In this document: positions 1-11,700 of the stretch, one piece after another
Position numbering within the stretch: position 1 is the stretch's first letter
Layout: every line of letters begins with the position of its first letter
Assembly: GCA_902798915.1 (NCBI GenBank)
Contig: CADBYM010000001.1
Coordinates: 62,001-126,000 of the forward strand
Direction: 5' to 3'
DNA: 64,000 nucleotides
Origin: an uncultured Coriobacteriaceae bacterium
GTDB taxonomy: Bacteria; Actinomycetota; Coriobacteriia; Coriobacteriales; Atopobiaceae
Position numbers and translations under genes: made by a program
The notes under the pieces: generated by a model
What the model saw: only the letters and a program-made list of their open reading frames with translations
Told to the model about the DNA's origin: nothing
Databases searched by the model: none

Positions 1-984
1 GATGCCTTTGCGGCCGTCGGTGTGGAGATGCCCACTCCGCTGCGTCGCATCTCCTTTGTCGATGCGATGAACACTTATGGCATTGACAAGCCCGACACGC
101 GCATTGGCATGGAGCTCCATGACGTGACGGACGTCTTTGCCGACTCGAAGTTCAAGGTGTTCTCGGCGGCAGCGAACACCGAGGGCCAGGTGATCAAGTG
201 CATCAACGCGAAGGGTGCCGGCTCGTGGGCGCGCTCGCGGATCGACAAGCTCGCGAAGGTTGCGGCGACGTTTGGCGCGAAGGGCCTGGCGTGGATTGCC
301 TTCCGCGAGGATGGCTCCATCACCAGCCCCATCGCGAAGTTCTTCTCGGACGAGGAGATGGCGGGCGTGCGCGCTGCCTGTGGCGTCGAGCCCGGTGACC
401 TTGTGCTCTTCGCGGCCGGACCTTGGCAGTCCACGTGCGAGATCCTGGGTGGCATGCGCAACCACATGGCGGATGCGCTGGAGTTGCCACGCGAAGGTCA
501 CGACTTTTTGTGGGTGGTGGACTTCCCGCTCGTACACTGGGACGAGGACCGCAAGGCCTACGCGGCCGAGCACCAACCATTCACGCAGCCTGACGAGGCG
601 GATATCAATCGTCTCGAATCCGACCCGCTTAGTGTGGGATCGCATACGTACGACTTCGTGATGGATGGTTACGAGGCTGGCGGCGGTGGCATGCGCGTCC
701 ACAACGCGGAGCTGCAGATGCGCATTCTCAAGTTGCTGGGCTTCACGGAGGAGGCCGCCCGTGCGCAGTTCGGCTTCCTGCTCGAGGCACTGGAGTATGG
801 CGCACCTCCCATGGGCGGCTTCGCGCTCGGCCTCGACCGCGTATGCATGCTGCTTGCCGGTGCGGACTCCATCCGTGAGGTCATGGCGTTCCCCAAGACC
901 ACGAACGGCAACGACATGATGAGTGACGCGCCCTCTGCCGTGGACGAGCGCCAGTTGCGCGACGTGGCGCTACGCCTGCTCTAA
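1..984 (+). CDS. aspS: aspartyl-tRNA synthetase, C-terminal part (5' end outside window)
   Basis: Class II aminoacyl-tRNA synthetase that charges tRNA-Asp (or Asp/Asn) with aspartate in the cytoplasm. The reading frame is open from base 1, so the N-terminal anticodon-binding domain and catalytic motif 1 lie upstream. The visible 327 codons hold the bacterial GAD insertion domain (roughly the first 130 residues), then the rest of the catalytic core. The end carries the class II motif 3 region [14 protein letters not shown] and the [16 protein letters not shown] block typical of bacterial AspRS. The stop is TAA at 982-984. The gene is followed 86 bases later by an unrelated flippase gene on the same strand. 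Identification is firm; only the missing start limits the call. Confidence 0.96.
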   Translation, partial: DAFAAVGVEMPTPLRRISFVDAMNTYGIDKPDTRIGMELHDVTDVFADSKFKVFSAAANTEGQVIKCINAKGAGSWARSRIDKLAKVAATFGAKGLAWIAFREDGSITSPIAKFFSDEEMAGVRAACGVEPGDLVLFAAGPWQSTCEILGGMRNHMADALELPREGHDFLWVVDFPLVHWDEDRKAYAAEHQPFTQPDEADINRLESDPLSVGSHTYDFVMDGYEAGGGGMRVHNAELQMRILKLLGFTEEAARAQFGFLLEALEYGAPPMGGFALGLDRVCMLLAGADSIREVMAFPKTTNGNDMMSDAPSAVDERQLRDVALRLL

Positions 985-1070
985 GCCAAACGGCCGTCCG
1001 GGAGTGACCGTCCGCGTATCGCTCCCGGGTGGGACGCACCGGGCAGACGCGACGCGAGGAGGCGTACGAC

Positions 1071-2507
1071 ATGCAGCGCGAACGGCGTAGAAGAAGGAGA
1101 GGCGACGACCGCGACGCGTATCGCGAGCGGGATGAGTGGCTCTTGCAATCTCATCGCAGCAGAAAGCAGCAGGAGCAGGTCTCTAAGCCGCCGGCGTTCG
1201 TGCGGGCGGCGAATCGTTGGTGGGATCGTTTGCTCGACGTTGCCGACAGGCGGTCGTTCGAAGGCAGTGCTTCGGAGTACGCACCCAACCAGACGACGCG
1301 TGACTATGTGCTCAACACCATAGGGCTTGGCGCATGGGGCGCCCTCTTTCCGATTCTCTCTATCGTCGCAACACAGCTTGCGGGTGCCGAGCAAGCAGGC
1401 ATGTTCTCCATGGCGTTCACCACGGCAACGCTCATGCTCTACGTGGGCAACTACGGCGTGCGTACGTATCAGGTCTCTGATCTCGACGAGGCGGAGTCGT
1501 TTGCTTCCTACCAGCTCCAGCGCGCAATGACATGCGCGCTGATGTTGCTCATCGGCTTCCTGTGGTGCATGCTGCGTGGATACGACCACACGATGACGGT
1601 CATCACTTGGGGCGCGTTCGGATTTCGCGCGGTGGATGCCCTCGCCGATACGTACGAGGCGCGTCTGCAGCAAATGGACAAGCTCTATCTCTCGGGCATC
1701 TCGCAAGCGGCGCGCGCCATTTTGGGCATTGTGGTGTTTACGGTGCTTCTCTTCGTGACGCATAACCTTGCGTTTGCGTGCTTGGGTATGGCAGTGGCGG
1801 CCATTGCGAGCTTCCTGCTCCTTACGTTGCCGCTCGCCCTGCTCGAGACGCCCAAGTCGCGCGGCGCCGACCCGATTGAGATACGCGAGCTCTTTGTGGA
1901 GTGCTTCCCTGCCTTTGCCGCACAGTTCCTCTTTGCCCTCATCGAGACGATGCCGAAGTTCGCCATGGAGGGCGTGCTTCCATATGAGGACCAGGTGTAC
2001 TTCAATGCCATCTATTTCCCTGCGCAGTCTATACTCATGATTGTGGGGTTCGTGTACAAACCGCAGCTTGTGCGCATTGCAGGCGTGTGGTCCGATCGTT
2101 CCAAGCGGGCGCGCTTCGACCTCATCGTGGTTGCCATGCTGGTGGTGAGCGTCGTGGTGACGCTTGTGATGCTCTTCGTCTTTGGCGCGGTAGGCGTGTG
2201 GCTCAACGGACTGATGTATGGTGTGGATTTCGAGCCTTTCCGCGTTGCCCAGTACCTCATGATCGTGGCGGGCGGCCTCTCCGCTGCCATTGACTTCCTG
2301 TACCAGATAATCACGGTGCTGCGCAGGCAGGCGGCCGCGACGATCGTGTACCTCATCGCGTTCTTTGTTGTGGCGATTGCTTCTGCCATCTTGGTACGCA
2401 CGGTGGGGTTCGATGGTGCAGTTTGGTCGTATTTGGCCGTTATGGTGGTGCTCTTCGTGATGCTCGCGTCGCAGTTCTGCCTTGTGCGCTTCGGTAGCGG
2501 TCGGTAG
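1071..2507 (+). CDS. MOP-superfamily polysaccharide flippase-like membrane protein
   Basis: Predicted multi-pass membrane protein of 478 residues. It resembles the polysaccharide transporter (Wzx/MATE-like) branch of the MOP superfamily, which flips lipid-linked sugars across the inner membrane. The first ~85 residues are cytoplasmic and very basic (RERRRRRRGDDRD). About a dozen hydrophobic helices follow, from LGAWGALFPILSIVATQLAG to VMVVLFVMLASQFCLV. I chose ATG 1071 because it has a GAGGAGG ribosome site at 1056-1062, eight bases upstream. A GTG at 1029 in the same frame has no comparable site. No glycosyltransferase genes sit beside it, so the substrate is unknown. A teichoic-acid or capsule precursor is only a guess. 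Confidence 0.75.
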   Translation: MQRERRRRRRGDDRDAYRERDEWLLQSHRSRKQQEQVSKPPAFVRAANRWWDRLLDVADRRSFEGSASEYAPNQTTRDYVLNTIGLGAWGALFPILSIVATQLAGAEQAGMFSMAFTTATLMLYVGNYGVRTYQVSDLDEAESFASYQLQRAMTCALMLLIGFLWCMLRGYDHTMTVITWGAFGFRAVDALADTYEARLQQMDKLYLSGISQAARAILGIVVFTVLLFVTHNLAFACLGMAVAAIASFLLLTLPLALLETPKSRGADPIEIRELFVECFPAFAAQFLFALIETMPKFAMEGVLPYEDQVYFNAIYFPAQSILMIVGFVYKPQLVRIAGVWSDRSKRARFDLIVVAMLVVSVVVTLVMLFVFGAVGVWLNGLMYGVDFEPFRVAQYLMIVAGGLSAAIDFLYQIITVLRRQAAATIVYLIAFFVVAIASAILVRTVGFDGAVWSYLAVMVVLFVMLASQFCLVRFGSGR

Positions 2508-2792
2508 TCCTGGCCCAAGGAGCGGGCTGGCTCAAAGAAGCCGGTTTCCTCACTTGCAGACATTCTGCCGTGTGCAAGCCGCTTTGCTGAAAAAACGCAG
2601 GTGGCAGGGTTATGCGACCTGTTCGACGAGATGCTGCAATTTGATGACCTTCGTCCGATGTCATAGCGAGGATATTTCAGATTTTCTTGTGTTTCTCAAG
2701 CACTTCGATTACAGTATTAATGGATAGATTTTTATGGCCAGTTTCAGCATGCCAAGCGCTGCTGTGTAAATGATTCGGTTGGGAGGATCATT
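2508..2792 (+). other. AT-richer leader region ahead of the giant surface-protein gene
   Basis: This 285-base stretch carries no convincing gene. It is clearly richer in A and T than its surroundings, mainly from 2670 to 2740. TATTAA at 2715-2720 could be a -10 element, with only a weak match to a -35 hexamer (TTCTCA, 2693-2698). The ribosome site GGGAGG at about 2781-2786 serves the ATG at 2793. An 11-codon reading frame (ATG 2734 to TAA) lies in the leader without a good ribosome site; I do not call it a gene. Confidence 0.4.
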
Positions 2793-5700
2793 ATGAAGGG
2801 GAGAACGAGGTGGCGTGGACAACGGTTGGCATTGTCGTTGCTCCTAAGTGTCACGATGGCGTTGAGTGGCGTGCCCACTACTGCGCTGTCCGAAGCGCTT
2901 GGCGAGGTGTATGAGCCCACGGAACAAGATGCCGGTTCTGGGGATGCCTCCACGAACCAGATGCCAGAGGTGGGGCCGGAGCCAACAGCCCGGCAAGAAT
3001 CAAACCCTGTACCAGAATCCCAAACTGAAGAGAAAGCGGCGACCGAGACGAAACCGGCTTCTACCAGAGAGGGCGAGGCTGCACAGGAATCTGAGGCCGC
3101 ACGAGGCGACCAGGACGCACGTGGCAACCTGCAAGTTTCCCTGACGCTCAACAACGCTCCCGGGGGAAGCGAAGTCCTACCTTACATCGTTACGATTCAG
3201 AATGCTGACGGCACGTTCGTCGGCGCTGATGGCTCGACGCTCGATGGCGCAAATGAGACCGACAACCGTGCGAGAATGCAGGTCTCGCAAGCCACGCCCT
3301 TGGAACTCAGTGGCCTTCCCGCGGGAGCATACAAGGTCAACGTCGTTGATGCGCCCGCCATCGAGGGATATGCCCTGAATGAAGGGGAGAGCACTATACA
3401 GTTGGAGACCTCGGTAGAGGAGGAGGGCACTGCTGGCGCGACCCTCATCATGTCCTACGATCAGGTTGCGAAGGAGCCGGAGCCACAGCCCGAGCCACAG
3501 CCCGAGCCGACCGAGGACGCCAAGCCGACCGAGGACGCCGAGCCGACCGAGGACGCCAAGCCGGAAGAGCAGAAGGCCGGTGATGCGGCAGAGACCAGCG
3601 CCCCCGAGCCCGAGGCAGAGAAGGACGCCACGGAGGCCGACCACAAGGAGCCTGAGGCAAACACCCAGAAGACCTTCGTGCATGAGGACGATGCCCTGAA
3701 GGTAACGGCAGAGCTTGCTGACCCCTCTGTCCTGCCTGCGGGAGTGAGGTTCGTGGTGACCCCGGTCACGAGCGAGGTCAAAGCGTACAACTACGATGCC
3801 TACATGGAGGCTCTCAACAACGTCACGAACGAGCAGGACAAGTACACCGACAAGAACACCCTTCTCTACGACGTGGCATTCCTCACGACGGGCGAGGACG
3901 GCAAGGATGTAGAGGTTCAGCCTGACGAGGGTTCTGTGAAGGTGAGCTTCGAATTCAAGAAGGACCAGCTGGCAAAGAAGCTCGACGCACCGCAAGCGGC
4001 AGACGTCACCGTGACGCACCTGCCTCTGGCCGACGGCGTGGCCGCCTCCGAAGTCGCGTCCGACGACATCAAGGCCGAGCCGATCGCCGACGCCAAGGTC
4101 ATTGGCGAGGGTACGGACACCCTGACCTTCGAGGCCGACAGCTTCTCCGTCTATGCCTTCTCCTATACCGTGGACTTCCACTATGAGGGCGTGGATCATT
4201 CCATCCCCGGCGAAAGCCAGATCCTGTTGTCCGACCTGATTGAGGAGCTGCAGATCAAGAACGGTGACGAGCTGCTTAAGGTGGCGGACGTCGAGAGGGT
4301 ACAGTTCACCGACGAGCACCTTGTCGAGGTCGCTGAGGTCTCCGGCGTCATCACCATCATGAGTCGGAGCAGCGAGAAGGCGGATGTGGACGCCGGAGAT
4401 AAGAACTTCCTCCTGAGCAGCAAGGAGCCCTTCACTAGTGATGAGACGCTGACGATCACGCTCGCCAACGGCAAGATCATTGAGGTTGGCGTGACGGATG
4501 ACCAAGAAATAACTATCGGAGACCTGAAGTATAAGCTAGATGACTACGCTCTCGAGGCGACTGTAGTTGGCGTTGCAGACAGTTTCAATGGCAGCGATAT
4601 TACTGTTCCCGCTACAGTACAGCCCCTCGACGACGATACAACTCTGTACAATGTAATCAAAATCGATGAGTATGCCTTTGAGGGTTCTGTGGTTAAGAAC
4701 GTTGTAGTTAAGGGTAGCATTACGCTTGATAGCTATTATGGCGCATTCGAAAAAAGTTCCGTTGAGACGGTACGCTTTGAGGGAGACACCACCAATATCG
4801 GAAGCTATCAGTTCTGGGAAGTCTCTAGTCTCAAGTCCGTGTGGGCAGCGGCAGAGAATAGTACGCTCACCCTTGGCAACATGGCGTTTCAGAGCTGTTC
4901 CAACCTTACCTCTCTGACGGCATGGAGCGAGGCCACAACGACTATTGAGGATGGTGCCTTTGCTGATGCCGGTATGACGGCAGAGCAGATTACATACGCG
5001 TACACGCCTGAAACCACCGCATATGAAGACGATGTCTATACCTACGCATTGGATAAGACAGAAAACACGGCAACCATCACTGGCCTGAGCGAAAGCTACA
5101 GCGGCGACTACAACCTCTCCATTCCCAACGATGTCGCGGCGGATGGAACAACGTATACCATCAATTCTATCGGCAAAAGCGCGTTTTCGAATAACGAAAA
5201 GGTTCAGAGCGTCAGCTTGGACAGTTCCACCGGCATTGCCATTGGTGAGAGCGCCTTTGGCGGATGCTCCAATATGACTGGCACGCTGGACGGTGTCACC
5301 TCTATAGGTAACTATGCCTTCCGGGACACTAAAATCAGTAGCGTGACGATGCTGGGCGTGCGAAACATAGGTACGCAGGCGTTAGATGCAACTCAATCCC
5401 CCATTGACTTCACTATCAAGGGTGGGGACCTGCATATCACCCATGGCATTGTAAGTCAGTCGAAGAACTTCAAGTCCATCACCATCGACGCTAGTGGTGA
5501 CCTGAGTTTTGACGACTGGTCCGTACAAGGTGATTACTGGGGCGGTTCCAAGGTGGAGACCATTACCGTCAATTGCCCCAACGATATCAACTTGCCCTTC
5601 CAGGTGTTTGGTGACAACTACAACGACGAGTTCAAGTCCATTACCATCAACGCGCACGTGACCAATGTGGGTGGTAGCGCGTTTAAGCGGTTGGGCAGTA

Positions 5701-8700
5701 GCAGTCAGCCCGTGACTGTCAACTTCACAAAGGGTGTTGATAAGATTTCGGAGAACGCTTTCGGTGACGATGGCAGCAGTGAGGACGCTTTTCATGCGGC
5801 TTCTGGGTCTCGAATCATCATCAACAACAACGAGGAGGATACGGAATACATAGATTCTTCCTTCCCCGCTTCGAATGTGACTATCATTTTCAACGACAAG
5901 ACTATCAATCGTGAACCTCCCCACGATGACGCGCTGACCTATAGGCTGAGGGGAGACGGAAAGTTGGCCGTCACTGGCCTCTATGAGGACGAGGATGGTC
6001 ACACTCAGTCCACCTTTACCGTTCCCAGCAAATTGGAATGGGAAGGTGCGTCTTATGACGTCGTCGCAATCGAGGAGGGTGCGTTCAAGGGACTGTCTAA
6101 TCTGAATGTCACCGTACAAGGTGATATTGAGGTGCGAGGCACGTACGTGAACGACCAAAGTGGTTCCACCGGCGGGTTCGCCTATGTCACCGATTCCACT
6201 GTGACCTTCCAAGGCAAGGCGGATCTGAAGGCCTCTGCCTTCCAAGGTGCACAAAATCTGACCGTTAACGCCAATGGCTCCTCCATTGACCTAGGTCAGA
6301 AGGCCTTCGCCTTTGTCACAGGCCTGAACCTTGCTACCAGTGCCTCAACAAAGGTTACCGGTGGCGCCTACAATGTGTTCCAGAATGCACAGGGTGCGTT
6401 GGATTTCGAGGGCGGCGTGGATAGCATCGGTGGCTATTCCTTCCTCAACTGCGATGACTTGGATATCACCACGACGACCGCGGATACCTACGGTTGGGGC
6501 GACTATGGCCTGAATCAATCCAGCACTTCCGTGAATGTGACGATTGAGGCCGAAGCGAATGCTAGCGAAATCAAATGGGATGCCTGGGGTGGTGTTAAGT
6601 CCTTCACCGTGAACTTTGCCGACAAGTTGGATTGGGTGTGGCCCGATTGCTATGATCTCGGAAACAATGGCGCTGTGCCCGTGACAATAAACTTCAATGG
6701 TGGCGTGGGCAATATAATCAACGGGGCCTTCTCTGGCCTTAAGGGCGCGGAGGGCACCGTTATCAATATCAAGGGTGATTCTGCCACAGTCTACGAAGGC
6801 TCATTCCCGGATGACGAGAACCTGACAGTCAACTTTGACATGTACTATGAGGACGTTACTGGTGCGCAGTATAACGACACGTTGACCAAGACCACCGTGA
6901 CTTACAAGGCCCGCGATTACCGCGAGGAGGGCAAGGAGCAAAAGCTGCTGTCCGACCTGATTGCGGACATGGGCCTGACTATGGCGGATGGCTCTAGTAT
7001 CGATTTGTCGGAAGTGGCTTCTGTCCAGTTCCAAAAGCATGACGTGACTTCCACGTCGGTTGCTGGCAACATCCTCTACAACGTTGCTGGTGATACTCCG
7101 GTGAACGTGGGACCAGCGGATTACCTGCTGACCAGTGGCACGGCTTTCACTAACGAGGAGGCCGTATGCATCACCTTGAACGACGGCACAAAGATCAAGT
7201 CAAATTGGACTGATCAGGCCGACAGGTACAATATCGACGGTAGGGATTCCATACAGCTTACCGATATCCTTAGGGCCACGGGCGATTCGAACGTCTTTAA
7301 TGCGCTCGGCTATTCTCCGCAGTATGCGCAATACGGCGACTACTTCTATTTCTATTGGCGCGTTGATGACAAGGATGGAAACAAGCTTCAAGATGGTTTC
7401 GACCTGCTGGCAGACGGCTATGATTTCTGCAAAGTCACTGGCGTTGACAATATTGAGTATCCCGGTTATGGCAAACTGTATATATACCAATATGGCGCGG
7501 AGTCCAATGGTTGGCTAACTTTTAGTAGTGGTGCCTCTTACATCTTCCTGATTCAGAACAAGAAACCGGTAGTGCCCGAATCGGATGGCGTGTTTATCTA
7601 CAAGGTAGAGGACAGCCAAGCTGTAATCACCGGCGTGGATCCAAACTACGAGGGTGACGGCGTCGTAACCGTGCCTGCCACCGTCGAATTGGAGGATTAT
7701 GACAGCGAAGAAGTCGGAGTGAAGAAGAGCTATCCCGTTACCACGATCAAGGGACTCGCCCTCATGCAGGATGAGAAGCTCAAGGAAATTACCCTCGCCG
7801 ATAGCAATACTCCGCTGTTGATTGAGGATGCTGCCATATTCCAGTCCAAGAATCTGGAATCTGTCAGTGGCAATCGGCCAGTAAAGTTCCAGTCCGGCGG
7901 TACCGGTGCGGCAATCTCCGAGAATGCGGCGCTGACTTCCCTCACGCTGCGCATCGATGATACCCGTGTGGCTATTGGCCAGAACGATGCGTTAAAGGAC
8001 GTCGACCTAACGATTGATACCCTGTCGATTGATATGAGCACACTCAAAGGTATGGACAGCGTAGAAAACCTAAGCATTACTGGTAATAGCATTACCGTGG
8101 GTAGCAATGCGTTCAACTACAACGATGCGCTCAAGACCCTCGTTGTGAGCAGCGAGAATCCCATGGCCATCGGCGCCTTTGCGCTCAAGGATAAGGCCGA
8201 GCTGAATAGTGTTACCTTTGTCGGTAAGGTGACGAGCATTGGGAATTCTGCGTTCGCGGGTGATTCCGCATTGACTACGGTCACACTTGGGAATGCGGCT
8301 GGCGACACCCTGACCATCGAGAAGGAGGCTTTTGCGGGCTGCACCGCTCTGAAAGCAAACAACGTGGTCTGCAAACAAATCGTCAAGAGCGAAGCAGGTA
8401 CCGTGACCATTCCCAGTGTCGGCACAGGTGTGCCCTTGGGTGCCTATCTGGTCAAGACCGACATTGATGAGGTCGAGGCCATAATGACCTTTGCGGACAG
8501 CTGGTACAAACAGAATGGCAACTATTGTCCCATCAAAGACATCGTTTACGTTGACTTTAGTCTCGTGCGCCCCAATGGGAAGAACGTCACTGGGGTGGCG
8601 GTGGACGTGCTGGCCAGCAACGCCAGCGACAATCGCATCTCCATCGGCAAGGATGCAACGCTTTACGACAAGCAGACCTTTGAGGTGTTCCATCTGAAAG

Positions 8701-11700
8701 ACGCTGCGGCGGGCACTGTCGAGCACGTATCTTCCCAGAACGACGGCTTTGATGGGACGAAGATCTTGAACTTGTCCTTCCACGTGGATGGCCTTAGCCC
8801 CTTCGCCCTAACGGTTCTAAGCAACAAGTACCATGACGACCAGTTCTGGTATGAGCTGAACACAGACGACCCGAAGAACATCACTGCCACCATAACTGGC
8901 ATCTATGACGGTGATTCCCAGGATAATCCCGTCACCAGGCTTGATTTTACTGGTGTGACCCACGATGCAAACGCCTTTAAGGTGGTGGGCTTCTCGGATA
9001 GTGCGCTCGATACGGAGAGCAACTCCTCCGCCATTCCAGGCAACAAGAGCGTCACGAGTGTGCTGTTTACCGCAGATGGCATAATGAACACCATCCCGAA
9101 GAGCTCAACGAACTATCAGTACGTGGTACCCGAAGGCCTGTTTGCGGGTTGCACAAATTTGGAGAACGTTCAGTTCGGCGAACAGGAGAATACCTCACTA
9201 AGCAGACAGCTGAGTCTTGGCAAGAATGTCTTCAAGGATTGCGCCAATATGAAGACGTTCGTTAGCCACATTGCCAGAACGTTTGTCAACGCGAGTGCTT
9301 TCGAAGGATGTACTGGCTTGGAGACAGTGGTATTCACTGGCATGAGTAATTCGTCCGGACATTCGAGCATCAGTGAAGGTGCCTTCGCGGCTGCCACTGG
9401 CCTCAAGTATCTGCGGTTGGACGATGCGTATGCCGTAAACGACAGAGCCTTTAATGCCACTGCGGGCACGGCTTTCGTTACTAAAGGTGCGACCATAAAC
9501 TATATGGCTGATAGAATTGGCAAATTCAATAGCTATATCTACATGGGCAACAATACGGAAAGTATCTCATCGCGTTCAATGGTGAGAAATGCACCCGCCG
9601 TGGCCTACATCGCCTATCCGGTAGCCGACCAGTATTCCAACTATGTGGAACTGATAGAGCACTCTCATTCCAACTTGAAGGATCTTTACTTCGACTGCGA
9701 GCGCAGCCTCTTCGGTGAGCATGCAGCCGCCCTGGATGATGCGGCCGCGACGAAGGGCATTACGCTCCACTACAATAGCAACGTCTTTGAGCGTGCCTTG
9801 CATCTTGATGGCGTAAAGGGCAATGACTCCAGTGCTACCGGCTCTTACGAAAAGCCTTTCAAGACGTATGCCGCGCTGAAGGAGGCATGGCTTGTCGCTG
9901 GCTCACCCGATTCAGCAGTCGAGGAGACTGACGAGGTCATTGCGCCCATCGTCAATCCTGCGCTGGAGGCAGTGGGCATCAATGAGAAATGCGGTAAGTT
10001 CGAGGACACGTACCACACAGTGCAGAAAGCCTACATCACGAACGCGGTGACCATCTCCTCTCCGGAAACATGGGACGGTGGAATCGCCCTGTACCGCTTC
10101 CCCGGCGACAACAAGCACGATTCCTTTACCGGCACCATGGTCGAGAATAACAGCACCCTAACCTTGCGCGATGTGGTGTTGGACGGTAGCGGCGAGCCTG
10201 CTGCGGGCTATAGCGAAGGTGTGGATGAGAGTCCGAACGCTTCTTTGAACAGTGCTTCCTATGTTTCGGCGACCGGCCCGATTGTTTACTCTCAAGGCAC
10301 TTTGAACATCGAACAAGGCGCGGTTGTGCGCAACAACAAGCGAACCAGCGCTGTCTATCCGAACGGGGCAGGCGGCATCTACGCTGGCGGCACGGTCAAT
10401 ATGACTGGTGGCGAGATTGCCGGCAATACAGGTCTATATGGTGGTGGCATTGAGGTTTTGGGCTCGAATGCGAGATTCACGATGTCGGGTGGCGTGATTA
10501 AGAACAACGTGGCCAACGGCAAGAGCGAGGGCTTCGGCGGTGGCGTTTTGGTCGCTTCTGGTGCAACGATGGATCTCTCCGGAGGAACCATCTCCGGGAA
10601 CCGTGTCATCAATCCCCAGAGTGGCTCACTAGGCTCAGGAGGTGGTGGCATCGCGGTCGGCGGTGGCGTCAGCGGCATGTGCCAGGGGGCTATGCTGAAT
10701 ATGACTGGTGGTACGGTAGCTAACAACTTCGCCCAAAACAATGGCGGCGGCATCTCCATCCAAGACAACTGCACTGCCAACATCAGCGGTGGCTCCATCA
10801 CGGGCAACCATGCTCAGTCCGGCATGTTCGGTGGTGGCGGTATCTACGTCAATGGTAACCGTGCCGAGACCGATGGAGAGCTGAACCTAACTAATGTACT
10901 GATTACGCAAAACACATCTGAACAAGAGGGTGGCGGCCTAGCCGGCTGCGCCACCTCAGATACATCCGTTTACGCTATTGATGGCGGCGCAATCTACAAC
11001 AACACTTCCGAAGATAACTCAGATGTATATATTTCTCTCGCGCTGACTGCTCCCAGCTATGTCGATACCATGAAGGGTCATGTGACTCCCTACATGTTCA
11101 ACGGTGCGGCCTGCAATTGGACCGACGTGTATAACAATCACAAGCCAGTGACGCTAGCCCAGTTGGCGAACATCCGCACCCTATCACATGATTCAGAAAT
11201 CGGACTTAAGGCAAATCCCACAGGTGATCAGCCCGCGACTGCTGCAGTGACCATAACCAACAACACCTCCGGTACCAAGGGTGGTGGTATCGGCTCCAAC
11301 GGTACGGTGAATATCGGTCATATACCGGACGACAAAGAGCTTTCCTGGACGCCTGAAGTCAACAAGGTCCTCTATAGCCGCGACATGAAGGAAGACGAGA
11401 CGTTTACCTTCAAAGTCTATGAGGAGAAGGTTGGTCAGGGCTTCAACTTTTGGTGGACGAAGTATGAGGATGTGCCGGTCGGCATTGGAAGTGTAACTGG
11501 CATTGTGGACAGCGTGTCCAAGAAGATCGGTTTCGATTCAATCAACTTGGGTACCATTTCCGGCTCTGCGGTAGGCAGCACACGTACCTTCCTGTTCGTG
11601 GAGGACAAGCCCGCAGCTGACTCTGATTTGATGGTACCCAACAAGTACTTAGCCATCACGGTGATCATTGCCACAAAGTGGGATGAAGCTGCAAAAGAGG

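Noticed and set aside
3177-4505. Long minus-strand open frame opposite the N-terminus of the giant gene
   Set aside because: Its residues are low-complexity mirrors of the plus-strand repeats, there is no ribosome site, and it lies wholly inside a well-supported gene.
10370-10860. Polysaccharide lyase in the beta-helix region
   Set aside because: Only solenoid turns are visible; no catalytic signature was found.
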